DNA of 17,068 bases, from positions 1 through 17,068 of the forward strand of contig JBEEPJ010000035.1 in NCBI GenBank assembly GCA_041191165.1, written 5' to 3'. Position 1 is the stretch's first letter. Every line of letters begins with the position of its first letter. A program made the translations under genes and the position numbers. Origin of the DNA: CAMCYM01 sp041191165 (GTDB taxonomy: Bacteria; Bacteroidota; Bacteroidia; Flavobacteriales_D; Sanyastnellaceae). Under the pieces are notes generated by a model, which saw only the letters and a program-made list of their open reading frames with translations, had not been told where the DNA came from and did no database searches. Positions 1 through 7,474 of this stretch are shown here, piece after piece.

Positions 1-735
1 CCGGAGGCCCTCTTTTTGGAGGGGTTGATGCAATTGATTCAGTTGGATGCCGATTGGGTCCCAAGAGATGCCCATGGCGCCTTGTACATCCGCCCATTCA
101 TGATCGCCACGGATTCCTTCGTGGGGGTCAGGGCCAGCGATACCTATACCTTCTGCATCTTCACCTGTCCGGTAGGGGCGTATTACAAAGAGCCTGTGAA
201 AGTCAAGGTCGAGACGCACTTCACCCGTGCTACACCCGGTGGGACTGGATTTGCGAAGGCCGCAGGAAATTACGCGGGTGCCCTTTACCCCAGCCAGTTG
301 GCGCAGAAGCAGGGATATCACCAATTGCTCTGGACCGATGCGGTGGAACACAAGTACATCGAAGAGAGCGGAACCATGAATGCCATGTTTGTGGTGGATG
401 GGGTTCTGGTATCTCCCAAGACGAGCGATACCATCCTCGCCGGCGTGACGCGGGATACAGTTTTGACCTTGGCGCGGGATTTGGGCATTCCGGTGGAGGA
501 ACGTCGGATTTCGGTGCAAGAACTAGAGGAGGGGTTGCGCAGCGGCCGGGTGACCGAGGCCTTCGGGGTGGGGACTGCTGCAACGATTGCTCCGATGGCC
601 CTGGTGGGGTTTGAGTCGGGGGATGTGCCTTTGCCGACAGGAGAGTGGGTCGTCTCGAATCAAATTGGCATGGAATTGGAAGCCATTCGCCGAGGAGAAA
701 AAACCGATCGATTTGGCTGGAATATTCCGATTTGA
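1..735 (+). CDS. ilvE: Branched-chain amino acid aminotransferase, 5' end cut off
   Basis: PLP-dependent fold-type IV transaminase that interconverts Leu/Ile/Val and their 2-oxo acids in the cytoplasm. The frame is open from base 1, so the real start lies left of the window; the ATG at 16 is internal, because the residues before it (PEALFLEG) continue the family sequence. About 244 residues are present, roughly the C-terminal two thirds of a usual ~350-residue BCAT. The FAKAAGNYAG segment holds the expected Schiff-base lysine (codon 256-258), followed by LLWTDAVEHKYIEESGTMN and the cofactor-phosphate loop TILAGVTRDT near 436-465. The end, TEAFGVGTAATIAPM, is typical of the large (BCAT2-like) subfamily. 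I see no stop or frame problem. The next gene on the same strand overlaps its last codons, so the two are probably cotranscribed. Confidence 0.93.
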   Translation, partial: PEALFLEGLMQLIQLDADWVPRDAHGALYIRPFMIATDSFVGVRASDTYTFCIFTCPVGAYYKEPVKVKVETHFTRATPGGTGFAKAAGNYAGALYPSQLAQKQGYHQLLWTDAVEHKYIEESGTMNAMFVVDGVLVSPKTSDTILAGVTRDTVLTLARDLGIPVEERRISVQELEEGLRSGRVTEAFGVGTAATIAPMALVGFESGDVPLPTGEWVVSNQIGMELEAIRRGEKTDRFGWNIPI

Positions 736-2200
736 ACCCTCCGTTCGGGTTGCTGCTCTGGGTTGGGCTGGAGGCTTGATCCTCGGTGCTTGCCAAGTTG
801 CGCAGGCACAAGTGCTGCGGTATCCCGTGGGAGTTGGCGCCACCCCGTTCGCCCTCGCGAGCGACTACAGGGCCTTGGGCTGGAATCCCGCTGGGCTCAC
901 GCATGCCCCGCTCAATCCGAATCGAACCTGGATTATGGGGTCACTGGAGGGCGGATTTTCGCTGGAGTCATCCGTATTGGAACGAAGTGACTTGTGGGAC
1001 GATCTGCTCGACCGCGAAAACGCATCCAATACATGGACCCAAATGGGGTCTGCTGCTTGGTTGGACGCCTTGAGCGATCAGCAATTCTCTGCTCAAGGTG
1101 AGCTTTTGGTGGCGGGAACTTCAAGACGATCCAAGAATGGGAAATGGGGCGTGGGGTATGTCGCGCGTCAGTCCTTCGTCTCGGAGGCCTTTCTGGGTAG
1201 ATCTACGTTGGATTTGTTGACGGCGGGCGGGGCGGCGAGCTTTTTTGAACGCGTCGTACTTTCCAATGGGGATACGATTTCCAATCCGGGAAATTGGACC
1301 TGGAGTGAGCTTGCCCAGGTGGTGGGAGGCATCGATGAAAATGGAGATGCTTGGGCGGGCGAGATTTTGGGCGACACCCGGTTGGGGTTTTCCTGGCAGA
1401 AAAGCCATGAATTGGGGATTTCCAAGCTTTGGGGGAGGCAAGATGGCTGGCAAATCCACACCGGCATCGGGGGAAAGCTGCTCTTGGGGAACGGATACTT
1501 CAGGCTCGAAGAAAGCGACGGGGAAGTGGATGCGTTCGGGGCTTTTTCCAATGGCTTTGAGATTCCCAGGCTCGACTCGGTTTCTTTGAGTCCCACGCTT
1601 GCCGGTCTGAGAAGTTGGGGGCCTGTCGGACAAGGTTGGGGTGTGGATTTGGGGGTGGTGGTGGTGCATCCCCAGGGGCATTGGTTCAGCGGTTCAGTGA
1701 CGGATATCGGATGGATGGAGTGGAGAGGGGAGCGGTACCGAGTGGACTTGGCGGTGCCCCAGCTCAACCAACTATCCGCTCCCAATGCCCTCCTGGATTT
1801 GATGGTCCGCGCGATGAATCCCACCACTTGGTTTCAGGAGGCGGAAGAAGAGACGCGCAGGGTCAATCTTCCAACTGCTTTGCACCTCGGGGCGGGCACG
1901 AAGTTGGGGGAAATGGTTTGGGTGGCGGGTGACATGAGCTTCGACCGCGGTCGGGCTTTGGGATCGCAGACGGCGCGGATGGGCGCTTCCGCAGTGCTGC
2001 AACTCACTTCGTGGCTGAGGGTCGATGCCGGCGTGAGAAAGTTGCATGAAAGCCAAATGCGCGTCCCCATCGGCTTCACCGCTGCGCTCGGGAAGAAACA
2101 CTTTGAAATAGGAGCACGGGCTGGGGATTTGCAGGCCCTTTGGCGACCGTCGCAACCCGAGATCGCAGCCTATTTCTGTGTGGCGCGGTGGGCATTTTGA
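713..2200 (+). CDS. Outer-membrane beta-barrel protein, DUF5723/PorV-PorQ-like
   Basis: A probable exported outer-membrane barrel of unknown substrate. The frame is open from 587, but that stretch lies inside ilvE and reads as a shadow, and no ATG follows it before the signal peptide. The best start I see is TTG at 713, with GAGGAG about 15 bases upstream. It gives a signal peptide with a hydrophobic core (VAALGWAGGLILGAC) and a likely cleavage site near VAQA/Q. The mature part begins VGVGATPFALASDYRALGWNPAGL, the opening seen in Bacteroidota barrel proteins of the DUF5723 and PorV/PorQ type. It then alternates short polar and aromatic strands with GxGxDLGVVV- and VTDIGWMEW-like segments and ends in the aromatic residues ARWAF, as barrels do. 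About 495 residues. It overlaps ilvE by 23 bases and lies 7 bases before msrA. The family call is from sequence feel; the start is uncertain. Confidence 0.72.
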   Translation: MAGIFRFEPSVRVAALGWAGGLILGACQVAQAQVLRYPVGVGATPFALASDYRALGWNPAGLTHAPLNPNRTWIMGSLEGGFSLESSVLERSDLWDDLLDRENASNTWTQMGSAAWLDALSDQQFSAQGELLVAGTSRRSKNGKWGVGYVARQSFVSEAFLGRSTLDLLTAGGAASFFERVVLSNGDTISNPGNWTWSELAQVVGGIDENGDAWAGEILGDTRLGFSWQKSHELGISKLWGRQDGWQIHTGIGGKLLLGNGYFRLEESDGEVDAFGAFSNGFEIPRLDSVSLSPTLAGLRSWGPVGQGWGVDLGVVVVHPQGHWFSGSVTDIGWMEWRGERYRVDLAVPQLNQLSAPNALLDLMVRAMNPTTWFQEAEEETRRVNLPTALHLGAGTKLGEMVWVAGDMSFDRGRALGSQTARMGASAVLQLTSWLRVDAGVRKLHESQMRVPIGFTAALGKKHFEIGARAGDLQALWRPSQPEIAAYFCVARWAF

Positions 2201-2207
2201 GCGGCGA

Positions 2208-2885
2208 ATGGCGAAGGCATTGACCCCTAAATCAGGCGGAGTGGCGACCGGGCTTCTTCTGGTCATGGCCGGCTGGAGTGCCTTTCAATGTATGCCTGAG
2301 CAGAGGGGGACAACCCCACGAAATAATATCGTAGCGATTCCCATGGAGAACGAAAAGAACTTGGATACCCTCGTGTTGGGGGCAGGCTGTTTCTGGTGTG
2401 TGGAGGCCGTGTTTTCCTCCTTGGAGGGTGTGCATTCCGCGGTCTCCGGTTACATGGGGGGCACCATCAAGAATCCCGCGTACCGAGAGGTCTGTACCGG
2501 GCGGACAGGGCATGCCGAGGTGGTTCAAGTGGTGTATGATCCCGAGGTTTTGCCCATGGGCACCTTACTCGATGTTTTCTTTGCCACCCATGATCCCACC
2601 ACCTTGAATCGACAAGGTGCCGATGTGGGAACCCAGTACCGCAGCGCCATTTTTTACGCACAGGAGTCGCAGGTTCCAGACATTCGAGAAGCGCGGGAGC
2701 GGGCGCAGCGGGTTTGGCCAGACCCTATTGTGACGGAAATCACGGCCATGTCCGCTTTCTATCCGGCGGAGGATTACCACCAGGCCTACTACGAACTCAA
2801 TGGAGAAGCGCCTTATTGTCGGGCCGTTATCGCGCCCAAAATGAAAAAGGTCCGGGAACAATTCGCCCCTTTGCTCAAGCAGTAA
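2208..2885 (+). CDS. msrA: Peptide-methionine (S)-S-oxide reductase A, probably exported
   Basis: Reduces the S-epimer of methionine sulfoxide in proteins. The catalytic motif GCFWCVE is at residues 60-66 (catalytic Cys61; a second Cys at 64, where many homologues have Gly). It is followed by GYMGG, the GHAEVVQVVYDP segment and the family signature HDPTTLNRQGADVGTQYRS. A C-terminal Cys in PYCRAVI could act as the resolving cysteine. There is no MsrB domain. The start at 2208 adds about 45 residues before the usual domain: a hydrophobic stretch (GVATGLLLVMAGWSAF) ending in Cys28, which looks like a signal peptide. The residues before the Cys (AFQ) are a poor lipobox, so lipidation is doubtful. 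An internal ATG at 2343 would give a cytoplasmic protein of about 180 residues, the normal length. An in-frame ATG at 2178 overlaps the preceding gene and is less likely. Confidence 0.92.
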   Translation: MAKALTPKSGGVATGLLLVMAGWSAFQCMPEQRGTTPRNNIVAIPMENEKNLDTLVLGAGCFWCVEAVFSSLEGVHSAVSGYMGGTIKNPAYREVCTGRTGHAEVVQVVYDPEVLPMGTLLDVFFATHDPTTLNRQGADVGTQYRSAIFYAQESQVPDIREARERAQRVWPDPIVTEITAMSAFYPAEDYHQAYYELNGEAPYCRAVIAPKMKKVREQFAPLLKQ

Positions 2886-2896
2886 ATAGGGGCGAA
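2862..2896. terminator. Stem-loop at convergent gene ends, possible terminator
   Basis: A perfect 9-base inverted repeat, TTCGCCCCT at 2862-2870 and AGGGGCGAA at 2888-2896, with a 17-base loop. It spans the stop codon of msrA and lies just beyond the stop of the convergent LPP20 gene, so it could end transcripts from both sides. There is no clear T-run after the stem in either direction, so intrinsic termination is not shown. Confidence 0.4.
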
Positions 2897-2904
2897 CCGC
2901 GAAG

Positions 2905-3474
2905 TTATTCCTCAGGACCGGCCTCTGCTTCCTCGATTTTCTCGTCCAGCAGCCGTTCGATGTCCTCGAGTGCGGCCTTGGAGAGCCGTTCATCCGCACG
3001 GGCCAGCTTCTTCATGTGCCGGTACATGGCCGCCTTCCGGATCTCCATCGCCACGTAGACGGTGTACATGCCTTCCGCATCCACATACTTTTCCCGGCCG
3101 ATGACCCGGACATCCGTGAGGGTGGTGTTGGTCACCTCCCGCACCAGCGTCTCGAAGCGCTCGATGGCCTCATTCACATGCTCACCCTGCACATCCTTGG
3201 CGTAATTGTCTGAGACGGCTTGGATGGTGGTTTGAAGTTGCTGGGCCAAACCCTGACGCGCCTGCACCTCGGCCTTGCTCTGCGCGATGGCGTCTTGTTT
3301 GCTCGAAGCTTTCCCGGTGGAGCGGTAGAAACGGTTATTGGATTCGTATTGACGGCCCTGGAACGGCTCCTTCACTTGTTTTCCCAACGGATTGCCACCA
3401 CATCCCACCCAAAAAGCGGCGAACAACAGCCCGACCATTCCCATCCAGAGGCGCGTTGACGAAGCAGTAACCAT
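2905..3474 (-). CDS. LPP20-family lipoprotein
   Basis: A 189-residue envelope lipoprotein. The N-terminus has a hydrophobic core (MVGLLFAAFW) and a good lipobox, WVGC, with Cys25 as the lipidation site. The body, from ESNNRFYRSTGKASSKQDAI to the central region, matches the LPP20 pattern: a short strand, then a helix in which SK-x-DAI-x-xAxxxA-like residues lead into repeated Ala/Gln/Arg positions. A strand region follows (DVRVIGREKYVDAEGMYTVYVAMEI), then a charged, Glu-rich helical tail (LEDIERLLDEKIEEAEAGPEE). Proteins of this type sit in the outer membrane; no enzymatic role is known to me. The gene stands alone on the minus strand, convergent with msrA (19 bases apart) and divergent from the DUF6913-type gene. 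Confidence 0.75.
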   Translation of the reverse strand: MVTASSTRLWMGMVGLLFAAFWVGCGGNPLGKQVKEPFQGRQYESNNRFYRSTGKASSKQDAIAQSKAEVQARQGLAQQLQTTIQAVSDNYAKDVQGEHVNEAIERFETLVREVTNTTLTDVRVIGREKYVDAEGMYTVYVAMEIRKAAMYRHMKKLARADERLSKAALEDIERLLDEKIEEAEAGPEE

Positions 3475-3540
3475 GAGTCTATCGTTTTTTTTGCGAATCT
3501 ATCCAATCCCGTGCCAAAGTGCTTCCCTAAATTGGGCCTT

Positions 3541-4089
3541 GTGAAAAGCATCGACTTCCTCATGCAATGGCGGTTGCGGAACAAACCCGCAGTGGATCGT
3601 GAGGTTCGGGGGGGGAAATTGAGCGGAGCCGGGCTCGTGGCCTTTCTCTACGACCACCGCGACGAAGCGCAATTTCGCCTGATTCGCAAATGGGCGGAGA
3701 AGCTTTGCGCAGAACGGGAAGTAGGTCGGGTGGTGCGATTCGTCTATGTTCCCTTGCCCGAAAAGCAGCTTCCGCATTTTTACTTCCAAAAACGAGACGA
3801 GATGTACCTGTGCCGATCGGATTGGAGTCTGTTTCGGGAGCCGAGGGGAGCCGTGGCGGGATTTGATACCACGCCTTGGGATCTGCTCGTCTGCCTGGAA
3901 CCTTCACCGTCCTTGCCCTTGCAGTACATCATGTGGAGTTCACAGGCCCGGATGAAGGTGGGTTCCTCGCAGCGGATCCGTCCCGGGGATTGTGATGTAT
4001 TGATTGTTCCTCAACCGGGCGAGACGGCGGCTGGGTTCAGCCAGCGAAGCCTCGAATTCCTCCTCAACACCCCCATGGTTTCTCCATGA
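3541..4089 (+). CDS. DUF6913-type protein of unknown function
   Basis: A roughly 182-residue protein that I recognise as the Bacteroidota family now called DUF6913; its function is not known. No ATG start fits. The GTG at 3541 gives KSIDFLMQWRLRNKPAVD, a short basic N-terminus like that of homologues; the upstream in-frame GTG at 3511 would add 10 residues. There is no signal peptide or membrane segment, so it is probably cytoplasmic. Visible features are GLVAFLYDHRDEAQFRLIRKW (strand then helix), VGRVVRFVYVPLPEKQLPHFYFQKRDEMYLCRSDWSLF, and TPWDLLVCLEPSPSLPLQYIMWSSQARMKVG. Its stop overlaps the start of the DapA-like gene (ATGA at 4086-4089), so the two are translationally coupled. From memory, members of this family often sit next to dapA in Flavobacteriales, which fits the context but says nothing about mechanism. 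Confidence 0.7.
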   Translation: MKSIDFLMQWRLRNKPAVDREVRGGKLSGAGLVAFLYDHRDEAQFRLIRKWAEKLCAEREVGRVVRFVYVPLPEKQLPHFYFQKRDEMYLCRSDWSLFREPRGAVAGFDTTPWDLLVCLEPSPSLPLQYIMWSSQARMKVGSSQRIRPGDCDVLIVPQPGETAAGFSQRSLEFLLNTPMVSP

Positions 4090-5063
4090 ACCTCAAACGC
4101 AACATCCTCAGCGGCCACGGCGTGGGCCTGGTCACTCCATTTCATGCGCCGGATTCCGGAGCCCAGGCAGGCAAGATCGACTATCCGGCCTTGGAGCGAA
4201 TCCTGGCCCCCATGGCCCGTGCTGCTGTGGATTTCGTGGTCGTGCTGGGCGAGAACGCCGAGCGCGCCACCCTGCGCCAGGAGGAGCGCCTTCAGCTTCT
4301 GTCATTCGTCTTGGAAATCGTCAAGCCGCCGCTGTCCCTGCTGATCGGGGTGGGGGGGGACGATCCGAGCGATATTGAAGACCAAATCCATCAACTCCAA
4401 GCGACCGCCCAGCCCCTCGATCATCGCAAGGTCATTGCGGGACTCATCTTATCTTCCCCGTCGGAAGGGAGGTTTGATGCGCCGGGATATGTAGCGCATG
4501 CACGGAGGGTGGCCGAGGTGTCGCCTTGGCCTGTCGTCCTGCAGCGCCGTTCGTCGGCATCCGCTCGCCAGCCGTTGGATGTCGCGGTGTTCTTGGAGCT
4601 TGCTCGGGTGCCCAACATCGTCGGGGTCAGGCTCGATGGCGAGGACCGGCGGTTTGCCATCCAATTGTTGCAACACCGTCCCGCGGGGTGGGGCGTGGTG
4701 ACCGCGAGTGACACCCTGGCCATCTCCGACCTCGCCCTGGGAACCGACGGCATCATCTCCTCGTTGGGCAACGCCTTCCCCGACGCTTGGGGTCGAATGG
4801 TCCATCAGGCCCTTTTCGGGGACATCTCCAGCGCCCGGGAGACCTACCGCGCGCTCTATCCCCTCATCGAAGCGGTGGATTCCCTTCCCGCTGCTGCCGC
4901 CGTGAAGCACGTGTTGTCTTTGCTCAATGTCTGTGGCGCGCAGGTACGGCCCCCTTTGACCGGGGTGAGCGACGTCGCCCGAGCGCAACTCTATGCCGCC
5001 ATCGCTCAGCTGCCCGACGCCTGGCACGCCCCGGCGGCGGCCCGGTCAGGCGTGCTGAGCTGA
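4086..5063 (+). CDS. DapA-family protein with a lost active site
   Basis: A 325-residue protein with the (beta/alpha)8 dihydrodipicolinate synthase/N-acetylneuraminate lyase fold. The match to Bacteroidota DapA runs along the whole length: GHGVGLVTPF near residue 10, VDFVVVLG at 48-55, NIVGV at 177-181, GTDGIISSLGNAFPDAWGRMV at 219-239 and VCGAQVRPPL at 282-291. The catalytic parts are missing. The TTGE loop reads E56-N57-A58-E59. The YYN-type segment is replaced by SSPSEGRF. The LYNVPGRTG motif with the catalytic tyrosine reads LQRRSSASA (Gln153). The Schiff-base lysine of GIKEASG is Arg182 in GVRLDGE. By knowledge of the family it should not make dihydrodipicolinate. It may be a binding or regulatory paralogue or an aldolase turned to another use. 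It overlaps the DUF6913-type gene by ATGA and the transketolase gene by 18 bases at their 3' ends. Confidence 0.85.
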   Translation: MNLKRNILSGHGVGLVTPFHAPDSGAQAGKIDYPALERILAPMARAAVDFVVVLGENAERATLRQEERLQLLSFVLEIVKPPLSLLIGVGGDDPSDIEDQIHQLQATAQPLDHRKVIAGLILSSPSEGRFDAPGYVAHARRVAEVSPWPVVLQRRSSASARQPLDVAVFLELARVPNIVGVRLDGEDRRFAIQLLQHRPAGWGVVTASDTLAISDLALGTDGIISSLGNAFPDAWGRMVHQALFGDISSARETYRALYPLIEAVDSLPAAAAVKHVLSLLNVCGAQVRPPLTGVSDVARAQLYAAIAQLPDAWHAPAAARSGVLS

Positions 5064-6032
5064 TTTCCGGCGCAGGACGCGCTCGGTGGCCGCCACGATG
5101 GCCTCGGCATTGAGTCCGTACTTCGCCATCAGTTGCTCGGGGGTTCCGCTCTCCCCGAAGCGGTCCTGCATCGCCACGCCCTCCATCGGGGCCGGGTGAT
5201 GCTCCGCGAGCACCTGGGCCACCATGGACCCTAGTCCGCCGATGCGCTGATGTTCCTCCGCCGTCACGACGCAGCCCGTCTGTTGCACCGATTGGAGCAG
5301 GGAAGCGGCGTCAAGCGGCTTGATGGTGTGCATGTTGAGTACGTCCGCCTCGATGCCGCGTGTGCGCAACGTCTGGGCTGCCTTCAGGGCCTCCCACACG
5401 AGGTGCCCCGTCGCCACCAACGTCACATCGCGCCCCTGCATGAGCCGTTGGGCCTTGCCGATGACAAAAGGCGCGTCGGGCCGGATGAACATGGGCACCT
5501 TGGGGCGGCCGAAGCGCAGGTACACCGGCCCCTCGTGCTGGGCGATGGCCAGCGTCGCCTGACGGGTCTGTTCAAAGTCGGCGGGGACGACCACCGTCAT
5601 GTGCGGCAGCATGGCCATCATGCCGATGTCTTCGAGGATTTGGTGCGTGGCACCATCTTCGCCCAGGGTTACGCCGGCATGGGAGGCGCAGATTTTTACG
5701 TTCTTGCCCGAGTAGGCGATGGATTGCCGGATTTGGTCGTAGACGCGTCCGGTGGAAAAGTTTGCGAAAGTCCCGGTGAAGGGAATCTTGCCGCCGATGG
5801 TCATGCCCGCTGCCAGGCCCATCATGTTCGCCTCCGCGATGCCCACCTGGAAGAATCGCTCGGGGAAGGCCTTCTTGAAGTCGTCCATTTTCAGGGACCC
5901 GGTCAGGTCGGCACACAGGGCCACCACATCGGGATGCTGGGCGCCGGCCTGATGCAATCCCACCCCAAATCCGCTGCGGGTGTCGTTCTTTTCTTTTCCG
6001 TCCAAGTTGGACACAATGGCTTCGTTGATCAT
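5046..6032 (-). CDS. Transketolase, C-terminal subunit
   Basis: The pyrimidine-binding and C-terminal half of a split transketolase, 328 residues, which pairs with the N-terminal subunit encoded at 7471-8322. The enzyme uses thiamine diphosphate to move two-carbon units between sugars of the pentose phosphate pathway. The domain order is Pyr domain (VVALCADLTGSLKMDDFKKAFPERFFQVGIAEANMMGLAAGM, with Glu67 as the expected TPP-activating glutamate) followed by the C-terminal transketolase domain (DVTLVATGHLVWEALKAA, EADVLNMHTIKPLD, VVTAEEHQRIGGLGSMVA, DRFGESGTPEQLMAKYGL). The start ATG at 6032 overlaps the stop of the VWA gene by ATGA. The frame is open further upstream, but that part lies inside the VWA gene and shows no family match. 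A 1-deoxyxylulose-phosphate synthase half or another TPP enzyme is less likely, given the length and partner. Confidence 0.93.
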   Translation of the reverse strand: MINEAIVSNLDGKEKNDTRSGFGVGLHQAGAQHPDVVALCADLTGSLKMDDFKKAFPERFFQVGIAEANMMGLAAGMTIGGKIPFTGTFANFSTGRVYDQIRQSIAYSGKNVKICASHAGVTLGEDGATHQILEDIGMMAMLPHMTVVVPADFEQTRQATLAIAQHEGPVYLRFGRPKVPMFIRPDAPFVIGKAQRLMQGRDVTLVATGHLVWEALKAAQTLRTRGIEADVLNMHTIKPLDAASLLQSVQQTGCVVTAEEHQRIGGLGSMVAQVLAEHHPAPMEGVAMQDRFGESGTPEQLMAKYGLNAEAIVAATERVLRRKSAQHA

Positions 6033-7474
6033 GGGGCGAAAGAATGGCTGTTCAAGGATTCGATGTCGAATGCGTGGATCGTAGCGGACTGCGTGTGGGG
6101 AGCGTCCTTGTCCCGAAGCACCAAGCGGTACGAGCCGGGTTGGAGGAGGTAGCTGCCCGAGGGGTTGCCGAAGTCGAGTTTGTAGACCACCTCTCCGGCG
6201 GGATGGGTGACGATGGCGCCGTAAGCCGTGCCCGGCCAGCGGAGGTGGAACGTGCCGGGCGCCGGCACCTCGAGGGATTGAATGGCCCCAGCCTGAATCC
6301 GCACGCCGGATTGAAGGGTGGGAGGGAAGGTGGCCCAATGGACGTCATACGTACCGGCAAGGATGCGCAACCGCTTGAGCGGCTCCAGGGTACAGACCAC
6401 CTCCCGGGTTCCAGCCCGGAAGAGCGTGGCCCCGAACTTCGGCAACGAATCCCCGCTTTGCGCCCAGTTCCAAACCATCACCCCTTGTCCCAGGCCGGGA
6501 ACGACGATGCGGTTGTGGCGCCGGGCCTCCAGCCGCACGGAATCGACCCGCGTCGGCGGAACGGTATGCACATCGAGGCGATACACCGGCGCGGGATCGA
6601 GGCGGAGCGTATCCGGCCGGCCTTGGGCATCGAGCCGGTGCACCCATTGCCCCGCGACAAGCCCATTTTCGCGGTCGGTGAAGGTGAAGGCCAAATCCGT
6701 CACCCGCCCCCCCTCAGCCTCCGCCCCACTCCACAAATCCACCTCGAGGGTCGTCTCGAACAAAGCCTGATCGATGACGGTCTGGAGCAACTGCGCAAAA
6801 TCCGAAGGCTGCTGGGCATCGAAGTAGTTGCCCACACAGCGGAACTTCTCCTTCACATGGGGCTCCAGCCCGATGCCGATGATGAAGGGTTTCACCAGTA
6901 CCCCCTGGGCTTGCAGGGCCTCGGAAACCGCACAGGGATCGCCGTCGCAGGCCTCGATGCCGTCGGTGATGAGGATGAGGACGTTGCGGGCGTTTTTGTC
7001 TGGGAAGTCACCCGCCGCCCACTCCAGGGACCGTGCGATGGGTGTGGTGCCCTTTGCCTCGAGCCGGCGCAGGGCCTGGGCGATGAGCAAGTTGTTGCCC
7101 TTGCCCAGCGGAATCAAGAGTTCGCTGTCCTCGCAGTCCTGGACTTTTCCCGGCACGAAGGCCGTCTGGTGGCCGTAGACCCGGAGCCCCAATTCCAGCT
7201 GCTCGAAACCATATAAGTCCTTCAGTGCATCCGATAGAAACGCGGTGGCCACGTCGATGCGACGGCTTTTGCCCCAGAAGGCGTTCATGCTGTTGGAGGC
7301 ATCGAAGACGAACAGCAAGCGGGTCGGGACGTCGAGGTCCTCGCCGAGGTCTTCGCGCAGGGGACGCTGGGAGAAGAGCAGGGTGGGGAGGCAGAGGAGC
7401 AAGAGCGCCACCGCTCCGCGCCCGGCGAGCGCCCGCGGCGCCCTAGACCCCCTCGAACCCCCGCGCGACGTCAT
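6029..7474 (-). CDS. Secreted von Willebrand factor A domain protein
   Basis: A 481-residue exported protein. Arg-rich N-terminus, hydrophobic core (AVALLLLCLPTLLF) and likely cleavage after FSQ near residue 36. A VWA domain follows at about 52-235: strand LLFVFDASNSM contains the MIDAS motif D58-x-S60-x-S62, a Thr lies in KGTTPIA near 143, and the metal-binding Asp171 is in LILITDGIEACDGD. Cysteines at 114, 176, 181 and 213 could form disulfides outside the cytoplasm. The remaining ~240 residues look all-beta, with repeated strand pairs such as RILAGTYDVHWATFPP and YLLQPGSYRLVLRDKD, like carbohydrate-binding or PEGA-type modules; I do not recognise a named family there. It lies between the transketolase subunit genes with ATGA overlaps at both ends, so it is almost certainly translated from the same mRNA. 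Ligand unknown. No membrane anchor or C-terminal sorting signal that I recognise. Confidence 0.85.
   Translation of the reverse strand: MTSRGGSRGSRAPRALAGRGAVALLLLCLPTLLFSQRPLREDLGEDLDVPTRLLFVFDASNSMNAFWGKSRRIDVATAFLSDALKDLYGFEQLELGLRVYGHQTAFVPGKVQDCEDSELLIPLGKGNNLLIAQALRRLEAKGTTPIARSLEWAAGDFPDKNARNVLILITDGIEACDGDPCAVSEALQAQGVLVKPFIIGIGLEPHVKEKFRCVGNYFDAQQPSDFAQLLQTVIDQALFETTLEVDLWSGAEAEGGRVTDLAFTFTDRENGLVAGQWVHRLDAQGRPDTLRLDPAPVYRLDVHTVPPTRVDSVRLEARRHNRIVVPGLGQGVMVWNWAQSGDSLPKFGATLFRAGTREVVCTLEPLKRLRILAGTYDVHWATFPPTLQSGVRIQAGAIQSLEVPAPGTFHLRWPGTAYGAIVTHPAGEVVYKLDFGNPSGSYLLQPGSYRLVLRDKDAPHTQSATIHAFDIESLNSHSFAP

Noticed and set aside
587..712. Start of the barrel gene at the ATG of 587 or 623
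   Set aside because: This stretch is inside ilvE and reads as a Trp/Cys/Arg-rich shadow; it would place over 40 polar residues before the signal peptide.
2280..2300. MsrA as a classical lipoprotein with lipidated Cys28
   Set aside because: The residues before the cysteine are AFQ; the bulky Gln at -1 and Phe at -2 do not fit a lipobox, so only a signal-peptide-like segment is claimed.
5250..6152. A 300-codon open frame antisense to the transketolase C-subunit
   Set aside because: Composition is that of a shadow (His/Gly/Arg/Val-rich, no recognisable motif) and the opposite strand is a clear enzyme.
6044..7216. A 390-codon open frame antisense to the VWA gene
   Set aside because: Shadow of the VWA gene; no signal peptide, motif or plausible start context.
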